In this document: piece by piece, positions 43,622 to 52,631 of the stretch | Layout of the letters: every line of letters starts with the position of its first letter | Position numbering within the stretch: position 1 is the stretch's first letter | Assembly (NCBI RefSeq): GCF_022662305.1 | Contig: NZ_JAKNQH010000007.1 | Location: 1-64,000 of the forward strand | Direction of reading: 5' to 3' | DNA from: Sphingomonas sp. BAUL-RG-20F-R05-02 | GTDB lineage: Bacteria > Pseudomonadota > Alphaproteobacteria > Sphingomonadales > Sphingomonadaceae | DNA: 64,000 nucleotides | Made by a program: the position numbers and the translations under genes | The notes under the pieces: model-generated | What the model saw: the letters and a program-made list of their open reading frames with translations, nothing else | What the model was told of the DNA's origin: nothing | Database searches by the model: none

Positions 43622-44377
43622 GTGAACGTCGGTAGCATAGCCCTTGCCGCCGTTGCAGGCGTGTTCGGCGGCGCGATGAACGCGCTTGCCGGCGGTGGTA
43701 CGTTCGCCACCCTGCCTGCGCTGATCGCGCTCGGTCTGCCTGCCAACGCCGCCAACGCCACCTCCAACGTTTCCCTGCTGCCGGGCGCGGCGGTGAGCGC
43801 GTGGGGGTTTCGCGACGAACTCGGGCCGCTCGGCGGGGTCGATGTGCGAGTGCTGGCGGCGATCACTTTCGTCGGCGGGCTGGCGGGCAGCCTGCTGCTC
43901 GTGTCCACGCCGACGCATCTGTTCGATCTGCTCATTCCCTGGCTGCTGCTCACCGCCGCACTGGTGATCGCGTTCGGGCCGCGTGCTGCCGCCGCGCTGC
44001 ACAGCGTCGTCACGATCGGGCCACGCGCGCTGGTGGTCGGGCAGGCGCTGCTCGGCATCTATGGCGGCTATTTCGGGGGCGGCGTCGGCATGATGCTGAC
44101 CGCGACCTACGGCTTGCTCGCCAACATCACCCCGCGCGCCTTGTTCGCGCCGCGTACGCTGATGCTCACCGTCGCCAACGCGGCGGCGGCGATCGTGTTC
44201 GTCTCGACCGGTCTGGTGCGCTGGGACGCGGGCGTGCCGATGCTGATCGGCGCGATCGTCGGCGGGTGGCTGGGCGCGAGACTCGGCAAGCGGCTGTCGC
44301 CGGGCGTGGTGCGTGGTGGCACGCTGGCGGTGACGTGCGTGGTGACGATCGTGTTCTTCGTGCGCGCTTACGGCTGA
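43622..44377 (+). CDS. TauE/SafE (DUF81) family permease
   Basis: The 251-residue membrane protein has about eight hydrophobic segments in two halves, each starting with a Gly-rich motif (GVFGGAMNALAGGG near residue 13 and IYGGYFGGGVGMM near 147), characteristic of the TauE/SafE sulfite/organosulfonate exporter family. It starts at GTG. The actual substrate is unknown. Its end overlaps the convergent flavin reductase gene by 10 bp. Confidence 0.88.
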   Translation: MNVGSIALAAVAGVFGGAMNALAGGGTFATLPALIALGLPANAANATSNVSLLPGAAVSAWGFRDELGPLGGVDVRVLAAITFVGGLAGSLLLVSTPTHLFDLLIPWLLLTAALVIAFGPRAAAALHSVVTIGPRALVVGQALLGIYGGYFGGGVGMMLTATYGLLANITPRALFAPRTLMLTVANAAAAIVFVSTGLVRWDAGVPMLIGAIVGGWLGARLGKRLSPGVVRGGTLAVTCVVTIVFFVRAYG

Positions 44378-44994
44378 TCGGGACGGCGCATTCGGAACAG
44401 GTTCTCGTCGCCCACCTCGAAATAATCCGCCGGGCCACCGCCGCGCAGGATCGGACGGGCGCGGCCGGTCTGGTACACGCCGTCCTCCAGCATATCGGGT
44501 GCGATATGCACGCCGATCACCTCGCCGAACACGACCCAGGTGTCGACGGTCTGGCCTTCCTTGGTCTCCAGCCGCAGCGTCTGCGTTGCGCGGCATTCCA
44601 GCTGAACCGGGCTTGCCGCGACCCGGTCGGGCTTCACCAACCGCGAGGGCAACGCTTCGATGCCGGCGAGGTCGAACTCGTCCACCTCCGGGCCGACCAT
44701 CGCCGCGCTGGTGTTCATCACCTCGGCGAGCGCGCGGGTGGCGAGGTTCCAGACGAACTCGCCCGTCTCGGCGATGTTGGCGACATTGTCCTTCCACCCG
44801 ACCGACGCGAAGCCGATGATCGGCGGTTTGTAATTGAACAGGTTGAAGAAGCTGTACGGCGCGAGGTTGCGCACCCCGGCCGCGCTGCGCGTGCTGATCC
44901 ACCCGATCGGGCGCGGGCCGACGATCGCGTTCATCGGATCGTGGGCGAGACGATGGCCGGTGGCCGGCTCGTAAAAATGATGATCGGTGGTCAA
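44368..44994 (-). CDS. Flavin reductase family protein (FMN-binding split barrel)
   Basis: The 208-residue protein has the split-barrel motif: IVGPRPIGWISTRSAAGVRNLAPYSFFN, then PPIIGFASVG and ETGEFVWNLAT, as in flavin reductase-like proteins that bind FMN. It may reduce flavin for a monooxygenase elsewhere or act on small aromatics. It is divergent from the cytochrome b gene. Confidence 0.87.
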   Translation of the reverse strand: MTTDHHFYEPATGHRLAHDPMNAIVGPRPIGWISTRSAAGVRNLAPYSFFNLFNYKPPIIGFASVGWKDNVANIAETGEFVWNLATRALAEVMNTSAAMVGPEVDEFDLAGIEALPSRLVKPDRVAASPVQLECRATQTLRLETKEGQTVDTWVVFGEVIGVHIAPDMLEDGVYQTGRARPILRGGGPADYFEVGDENLFRMRRPDQP

Positions 44995-45080
44995 GACACA
45001 GTTTCCCTTGCAGCGCGCGTGGCTCTACAGGATTTGCGACGGTCGCGTAACCATCCGCGCCGGTTTGGCGTATACGGACC

Positions 45081-45815
45081 ATGACCATGACAGACACCGA
45101 TCCCCCGCCCGCCAGCACGCCGCGCACGATCTATCGACACCGGATCGCCACGCGGGTCTGGCATTGGGTGAACGCGGTGACGCTGTTCATCATGATCGGC
45201 AGCGGCCTCAGCATCCTCAACGCGCATCCGCATCTGTATTGGGGTGCGTACGGCGCGAACTTCGACCATCCCTGGCTGAACACGATTCACTGGCCGAGCT
45301 ACGTGACGATCCCGGCGCACTATAACCTTGCGATCGCGCGACGCTGGCACCTGCTGTTCGCGTATGTGCTGTCGTTCGGGCTGCTCGGCTATATGGTCAT
45401 AAGCCTCCTCAACCGGCATTTCCTGCGCAAGCTGCGGGTGCGGGCGCGCGATTTGTCGGCGACGAACCTGTGGCATGACGTGCGCGAACATCTCGCCATG
45501 CGCTTCCACGATCCGGCCGATCCGCAGGCCTATAACATCTTCCAGAAACTGTCGTATGTGGGCGTGATCTTCGTGCTGATCCCGACGATGATCCTGACGG
45601 GACTCGCCATGTCGCCGTTCATGGACGCGGCATGGCCGTGGTTGCTCGATCTGTTCGGCGGGCGGCAGTCGGCGCGTTCGGTCCACTTCATCGCCGCCGC
45701 CGCGCTGACCGGGTTCATCGTGATCCATCTGACGCTGGTGATTTTGGCAGGGCCGATCAACGAGGTACGGTCCATGATTACCGGGCGCTGGCGCGTGCCG
45801 GAGGAGGAGGCATGA
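45081..45815 (+). CDS. Membrane cytochrome b (b561-type) subunit
   Basis: This 244-residue protein has four to five hydrophobic helices with conserved heme-ligand histidines (TRVWHWVNAVTLF, ARRWHLLFAYVL, ARSVHFIAAAALTGFIVIHL), typical of cytochrome b561/NarI-like subunits. Its stop overlaps by four bases the start of a sulfite-oxidase-fold molybdoprotein (ATGA), so it is the membrane electron carrier for that enzyme. Two in-frame ATGs six bases apart are possible starts. Confidence 0.88.
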   Translation: MTMTDTDPPPASTPRTIYRHRIATRVWHWVNAVTLFIMIGSGLSILNAHPHLYWGAYGANFDHPWLNTIHWPSYVTIPAHYNLAIARRWHLLFAYVLSFGLLGYMVISLLNRHFLRKLRVRARDLSATNLWHDVREHLAMRFHDPADPQAYNIFQKLSYVGVIFVLIPTMILTGLAMSPFMDAAWPWLLDLFGGRQSARSVHFIAAAALTGFIVIHLTLVILAGPINEVRSMITGRWRVPEEEA

Positions 45816-46570
45816 CGCTGCTTACCCGCCGCACACTGATTGCCGGCAGCGCCGCCGGTGCCGGGTTGCTGCTGTCCGGTTGCGACAAGGTGGCGCAGGT
45901 GCCGGCGTTCCGGAAGATTCTGTTCTCGGGCGAGATCATGAATCGCGGCCTGCAACGCGCGCTGTCGAACCGCGCCGCGCTCGCGCCCGAGTTCACGACG
46001 GCGGAGATGTCACCCCGTTTTCGCGTCAACGGCACGCACAATCCCGGCACGCCCGACTACACCGCGATGGTCGCGGAGAACTTCGCGCACTGGCGGCTGA
46101 AGGTCGGCGGGCTGGTGGCGCGGCCGCTCAACCTGTCGCTCGCGCAGGTACGCAGCCTGCCTACGCGCACGCAGATCACCCGCCACGATTGCGTCGAGGG
46201 GTGGAGCGCGATCGGCAAATGGCACGGGCCGCAGCTCGGCACCTTGTTGAAGGCGGCGGGTCTTCGCGACACCGCGCGCTATGTCGTGTTCACCTGCGCG
46301 GACCTCTATAACAGTCAGCCCTATTACGAGTCGATCGATCTGCTCGACGCGTTTCACCCGCAGACCATCCTTGCCTGGGCGCTCAACGACCGGGTGCTCG
46401 ATGTCGGCCACGGCGCGCCGCTGCGGCTTCGCGTGGAACGGCAGCTTGGCTACAAACATGCCAAGTATCTGATGCAGATCAACGCCGTAGCATCACTGGA
46501 CGGAATCGGACGTGGCAAGGGCGGCTATTGGGAGGACAATGTCGATTACGATTGGTATGCGGGCATCTAA
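45812..46570 (+). CDS. Molybdopterin-dependent oxidoreductase (sulfite oxidase fold), exported
   Basis: This 252-residue protein has a Tat/lipobox-like leader (TRRTLIAGSAAGAGLLLSGC) and a sulfite oxidase-type Moco domain: RHDCVEGWSAIGKW with the ligand Cys (about residue 127), and DLLDAFHPQTILAWALND. It is coupled to the cytochrome b gene and together they resemble periplasmic MsrPQ-like or related systems, but the substrate is unknown. A longer upstream frame overlaps the cytochrome gene and is rejected. Confidence 0.87.
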   Translation: MTLLTRRTLIAGSAAGAGLLLSGCDKVAQVPAFRKILFSGEIMNRGLQRALSNRAALAPEFTTAEMSPRFRVNGTHNPGTPDYTAMVAENFAHWRLKVGGLVARPLNLSLAQVRSLPTRTQITRHDCVEGWSAIGKWHGPQLGTLLKAAGLRDTARYVVFTCADLYNSQPYYESIDLLDAFHPQTILAWALNDRVLDVGHGAPLRLRVERQLGYKHAKYLMQINAVASLDGIGRGKGGYWEDNVDYDWYAGI

Positions 46571-46587
46571 TTGTTAACGGCTCGCGC

Positions 46588-47814
46588 ATGGCTCTGATCG
46601 ACATGTTCCTCGCCGCGCGGGTCCAGCGCGGGCAGCTCACCGTCCACCACGCCGACGGCACGACCAAGACGTTCGGCACGCCGACGCCCGGCTTCCCGCA
46701 GGTGACGATCCGCTTCACCGACAAAGGCGCGGCGGCCGCGATCGTGCGCGATCCCGCACTCGGCGCGGGTGAGGCGTACATGCACGGGCGGCTGGTCGTC
46801 GAACACGGCGATGTACGCGAGCTGATCAATCTGCTCAGCTCGAACGACCCTTGGGAGACGGGCGCGAACCGGCTCGCCGCCGTGCCGATGCGCCGCGCGG
46901 TGGAGGCGGTGACGCACCGTATCGGCCGCATCAACATGGCGAAGCGGTCGAAGCGCAACGTCGCGCACCATTACGATCTGTCCGATCGGCTGTACGATCT
47001 CTTCCTCGACGCCGACCGGCAATATAGCTGCGCGTACTTCACCGATCCCGCCAACGGCCTCGAACAGGCGCAGGACGACAAGAAGGCGCATATCGCCGCC
47101 AAGCTGGCGCTCAAACCCGGCATGACCGTGCTTGATATCGGCTGCGGCTGGGGCGGCATGGCGCTGTACCTGCATGCCAAGACCGGTGCGCAGGTGCTTG
47201 GCGTAACGCTGTCGGAAGAGCAGCTAAAGGTTGCGCGCCGTCGCTCGGAGGAAGCAGGCGTCGCCGACAAGGTTCGCTTCGAACTGATCGACTATCGCCA
47301 TGTGACGGGTACATTCGACCGGATCGTGTCGGTCGGCATGTTCGAGCATGTCGGACCGGCGCATTACCGCACCTTCTTTCGCAAGTGTCGCGACCTGCTC
47401 ACCGACGACGGCGTCATGCTGCTCCACACGATCGGCCGCGCCGGTAAGCCGGGCGTAACCGACAAGTGGACGACCAAATACATCTTTCCGGGCGGCTATA
47501 ACCCGGCGCTGTCCGAAATCGCAGCGTCCTACGAAGGGCTGCGGATGATGATGACCGACGTGGAGGTGTTGCGGCTGCATTACGCCTATACGCTCGACGC
47601 CTGGTACGAACGCACGGTGGCGGCGCGCGAGGCGATCGTCAGCCTGTATGACGAGCCGTTCTACCGGATGTGGCAGTTTTATCTCGCGGCCGCGGCATCG
47701 GCTTTCCGCTTCGGCGGCTTGGTCAACTACCAGCTTCAGTTCTCGCGCAACCGCCACGCGCTGCCGATGACGCGCGATTATATGGTCGAAGGTGAGCGGG
47801 CGTTGCGAGGATGA
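46588..47814 (+). CDS. Cyclopropane-fatty-acyl-phospholipid synthase family methyltransferase
   Basis: This 408-residue protein has an N-terminal lipid-binding helical domain and a SAM-methyltransferase core with VLDIGCGWGGMALYLHAK (about 175-192), then VSVGMFEHVG and the CFA-type ending. It adds a methylene bridge to unsaturated acyl chains of membrane lipids. The start at 46588 lies 17 bp after the molybdoenzyme stop, so the three genes from 45081 may be cotranscribed. An upstream in-frame start overlaps the previous gene and is rejected. Confidence 0.9.
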   Translation: MALIDMFLAARVQRGQLTVHHADGTTKTFGTPTPGFPQVTIRFTDKGAAAAIVRDPALGAGEAYMHGRLVVEHGDVRELINLLSSNDPWETGANRLAAVPMRRAVEAVTHRIGRINMAKRSKRNVAHHYDLSDRLYDLFLDADRQYSCAYFTDPANGLEQAQDDKKAHIAAKLALKPGMTVLDIGCGWGGMALYLHAKTGAQVLGVTLSEEQLKVARRRSEEAGVADKVRFELIDYRHVTGTFDRIVSVGMFEHVGPAHYRTFFRKCRDLLTDDGVMLLHTIGRAGKPGVTDKWTTKYIFPGGYNPALSEIAASYEGLRMMMTDVEVLRLHYAYTLDAWYERTVAAREAIVSLYDEPFYRMWQFYLAAAASAFRFGGLVNYQLQFSRNRHALPMTRDYMVEGERALRG

Positions 47815-47837
47815 TCCGCGCCGCCTGAGACCCCTTT

Positions 47838-47868
47838 GGGCGTACCATAGCCCGGCTCTGGTACGCCC
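47838..47868. terminator. Hairpin between convergent CFA synthase and agmatine deiminase genes
   Basis: GGGCGTACCA (47838-47847) and TGGTACGCCC (47859-47868) are perfect 10-bp arms around an 11-nt loop, in the gap between two convergent genes. Confidence 0.7.
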
Positions 47869-47874
47869 GTTGGA

Positions 47875-48846
47875 TCAGGCTGGAATCTGCTGGCTGATGC
47901 AGTGGAAGCTGCCGCCGCCGGTCAGGATCGCGTCGGCGCGCAGGCCGGTCACCGCGCGGGTCGGGAACAGCGCCTGGATCGCCGCGACGGCCGCATCGTC
48001 GTTAGGTGCGCCGTAAAGCGGCACCACCACGGCGGCATTGCCGATGTAGAAGTTCATGTAGCTCGCCGGAATCACCTCGTCGTCGCGCAGCACGCGGCCC
48101 GGCGAGGGAATGCGCGTCACGTCGAGGCCGGCCGCGTCCGCCGCGTCCGCCGCTTGTGCGTAGACCAGCCAGTTGGGGTCGTTCTCGGTCGCCTGTGGGA
48201 TCGCCACCACGCCGGGCGCGACGAAACGGGCGAGATTGTCGACATGGCCATCGGTATGGTCGTTGAGCAGCCCGTCGCCAAGCCAGACGATCTCTCCGAA
48301 GCCGAGATCCGCCTTCAGACGCGCCGCGATCTCGTCCTGCGACAGATCGGGGTTGCGGTTGTGGTTGAGCAGGCACTGCCGGGTGGTGACGACACGACCG
48401 GTGCCGTCGCCGTCGATCGCGCCGCCTTCCAGCACCCAGTCGCAGCGCTCCACCGCGACGCCGATCATGTCGGCAAGGCGCAGGCCGATATCGTCGTCGC
48501 CAGGCAGATCGTATTTGCCGCCCCAGCCGTTGAAGCGGAATGCGCGCGCCGCGCCGTCGCCGGTCAGGATCGGCCCGGTATCACGTAGCCAGATGTCACC
48601 GAACGGCTGCACCACCACCTCGGCCACGTCCCCCGCCACGCGCACCGCAGCGCGCGCCGCCTCGTCATCGGCGGCGACCAGGATGACCTGCTCGCCCTCG
48701 CCCTCGGCATGAACCGCGCGTGCGAACGCGGCGACTTCCTCCCGTGCCGGTTCGAGATCGTCTTCCCACAATTCGGGGTGGCTCGGGAAACCGATCCAGA
48801 CCGCCTTGTGCGGCGCCCATTCAGGTGGAGGGACGATGTTCGGCAT
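47875..48846 (-). CDS. aguA: Agmatine deiminase
   Basis: The 323-residue pentein-fold protein shows the family landmarks: PFGDIWLRDTGP, the WGGKYDLPGDD segment, DHTDGHVDN and the catalytic Cys in GGGSFHCISQQIP near the C-terminus. It converts agmatine to N-carbamoylputrescine and ammonia. The partner carbamoylputrescine amidase is not in the window. It is 10 bp downstream of an M28 peptidase gene on the same strand, so they may share a transcript. Confidence 0.92.
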   Translation of the reverse strand: MPNIVPPPEWAPHKAVWIGFPSHPELWEDDLEPAREEVAAFARAVHAEGEGEQVILVAADDEAARAAVRVAGDVAEVVVQPFGDIWLRDTGPILTGDGAARAFRFNGWGGKYDLPGDDDIGLRLADMIGVAVERCDWVLEGGAIDGDGTGRVVTTRQCLLNHNRNPDLSQDEIAARLKADLGFGEIVWLGDGLLNDHTDGHVDNLARFVAPGVVAIPQATENDPNWLVYAQAADAADAAGLDVTRIPSPGRVLRDDEVIPASYMNFYIGNAAVVVPLYGAPNDDAAVAAIQALFPTRAVTGLRADAILTGGGSFHCISQQIPA

Positions 48847-48856
48847 AACTCAGGTC

Positions 48857-50482
<1,626 letters not shown>

Positions 50483-50549
50483 CAACATTCCCCCGAAGTG
50501 TTATCCGGCGGTTCTGGCAGTGCGCTCGCAAGCGCGCAACCGGTGGCGA

Positions 50550-52631
50550 TCAGAACAGCTTGATCTCGGCGAGGCGGACCTGCGCGCCGGGCGCCTTGCG
50601 GATGACGAGGCGGACCGCGGTCGTTCGGATCGGCTGGAAAGTGACCGCATCGGTCGCGTTGGCGCGCGGTGCGCCGCCCTGCGTCGGAAGCGGTCGCCAC
50701 TGGCCGTCCACCTGGTATTCGAGGGCGTAGCTGTCGGGCGCGGCGAACGCACCACCAGCGAAGAACGACAGTTCCGCGCGGGTGAGCGTGACGGGCTTGC
50801 CGAAATCGACCGCGAACCATTCGTCGCGGGTCGTGCCGGTCGACTCCCAGCCATTGGGCAGTTCGGGCATGAACCACACGCGCCCGTCGATGCCCTGATG
50901 CAGCCGTTCGGGGTCGGTGCCGCTCGATGCGCTCGGTTTGGGATAGTCGCTACGGACGAGGCTGATCGATTGCGCGCTTGGCCGCACGATTACGGGGTTC
51001 GGCGCGGCGGGAACCGGCACCACCAGCTTGCCGAGCTCCCCGCGCGACGCGACCAGTGCCCCGTCGAGATAGACGCTCAAACCCGCGCGCCCACGATAAT
51101 GCCGCCCGTCGGCATCGTAGAACACCGAGAGCAGCCGCCCGTGATACGGCACGTCCTGCACCGCGAACCAGCGCAGCCGATCCCTGCTGCGGTCGTTCAC
51201 CGGCAGCAGCGGGTCGATCACCACGCTGTCGTCCGCCTGCGGCTCTATGCCAGCGAGGCCGGAGATCACCAGATCGTCGAAGCCGCTGTGGAAATAATGG
51301 TGGCTGCGCGGCAGGCCGACGATCGGCTTGCCGGTGGCGGGATCGTAATCCTCCTCCAGATCGAGCTTCCCGCCTTGGTAATGCATGCCAGCATATTGCC
51401 GCAGCAGCCGCAGGTAATTGCCGCGCCCGATTGCGCCGTCTCGCCCTGCGTGGAGGCGATTGGCAAGGCCGGTCAGCACCTGTGTCGTCTGGAACGGCCA
51501 GACGGGTCCGTTCCACTGGCATTCGCGCAATCCGGTCGCCGCGTCATAGCGGTACTGACGCATGTAATATTGGTAGCTCGGCTCGGTGGTGCGCAGGCCC
51601 GTCGGGCCACCGAGCTGATCGGCGGCAAGGATGTGTTTCCACGCGCCGTCATACTTCGGTTCCGCACCGATCAGGCCGAACGTCCACGGCAGATACCCGA
51701 CCAGTTCGCGCGCGCGGATCTGGTCCCAGTAATGCACATATTGGTTGTCGACCTTGTACCGGTCGATGAAATGATCGTTCTGGTCGCTCCACAGCGCGTC
51801 GAGCACACGACCACGCGCTCGTTCCGCACGGGCGGCGTAATCGGTCGCGGTCGCGCGGTCCCCGGCGAGCGCGGCGAAGCGGCTGATCGCCAGTGCGTTG
51901 GCATATTGATAGCTGTTGATCGACGGGCGGAACGCATCGCCGCCGCGGAAACCGTCCTTGCCGCCCGAAGCGTCAATCGAGGAGACGGTGTATTCGGTCG
52001 CGTCGAGCAGCGGCTCGATCCAGTACAGCCCCTTGGTGAAATCGAACCGGTCGTCCCACAGCCCGTAGACGTGGCGCATCGCCGGCAGCAGCGCGAGCGC
52101 GGCCTGGCTGTCGTGATCGACCAGATACCGACCCCATGCGGCATCGGCGATCGCCTCGCTGAAATGGCGGTCGTTGCCGCCGTCGAGATAGAGGAAGCGC
52201 AGGTAATCGTCGGCGAAGCGGCGGTCGCGCAGCCAGCGCCCCTCGGCGATGTGGAAGGCGGTGGCATCGTTGAGGCTGGCATAGGGCTCACGCTGCCAAC
52301 CGACATCGTTGAGGAATTCGGTGGAAATATAGCCTTTCGCACCGAGATCGCGCTGGTGTGCGCGGAACACCTGCCAGCGGTAGTAATACACCGCGTTCAG
52401 CGTCTCGTCGGAACTGTCGAACAGCGGGATGCGATCGCGATACCAGTCGGCATCGTTGCCGTAGCGGTGCTGGAGGATGGTGTCGCGCGCCAGACGCGGA
52501 GTCGGCGTCGAAGCCGCCGCCAGCAACAGCGGGGCTGCGCACAGCATCGCCGTGCGCACCGTCCGCAGCGACGATCCGGCACGACCGATCGCCCGGATGA
52601 GCGAGTTACGTCGGCCGGATCGCCCGAGCAT
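50550..52631 (-). CDS. (alpha/alpha)6 glycosidase, MGH1/GH63-like, with C-terminal F5/8-type domain
   Basis: The 693-residue protein has a short hydrophobic leader (TVRTAMLCAAPLLLAAAS) and an alpha/alpha-toroid glycosidase-like core with segments YYYRWQVFRAHQRDL, DGGNDRHFSEAIADAAWG, CQWNGPVWPFQTTQVL and RSHHYFHSGFDDLVISGL, typical of MGH1/GH63-like proteins. A C-terminal discoidin-like sandwich (about 560-693) resembles sugar-binding modules. It overlaps the TonB receptor gene (TGATG), so it is co-translated and probably works on the same glycan. The linkage is unknown. Confidence 0.75.
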   Translation of the reverse strand: MLGRSGRRNSLIRAIGRAGSSLRTVRTAMLCAAPLLLAAASTPTPRLARDTILQHRYGNDADWYRDRIPLFDSSDETLNAVYYYRWQVFRAHQRDLGAKGYISTEFLNDVGWQREPYASLNDATAFHIAEGRWLRDRRFADDYLRFLYLDGGNDRHFSEAIADAAWGRYLVDHDSQAALALLPAMRHVYGLWDDRFDFTKGLYWIEPLLDATEYTVSSIDASGGKDGFRGGDAFRPSINSYQYANALAISRFAALAGDRATATDYAARAERARGRVLDALWSDQNDHFIDRYKVDNQYVHYWDQIRARELVGYLPWTFGLIGAEPKYDGAWKHILAADQLGGPTGLRTTEPSYQYYMRQYRYDAATGLRECQWNGPVWPFQTTQVLTGLANRLHAGRDGAIGRGNYLRLLRQYAGMHYQGGKLDLEEDYDPATGKPIVGLPRSHHYFHSGFDDLVISGLAGIEPQADDSVVIDPLLPVNDRSRDRLRWFAVQDVPYHGRLLSVFYDADGRHYRGRAGLSVYLDGALVASRGELGKLVVPVPAAPNPVIVRPSAQSISLVRSDYPKPSASSGTDPERLHQGIDGRVWFMPELPNGWESTGTTRDEWFAVDFGKPVTLTRAELSFFAGGAFAAPDSYALEYQVDGQWRPLPTQGGAPRANATDAVTFQPIRTTAVRLVIRKAPGAQVRLAEIKLF

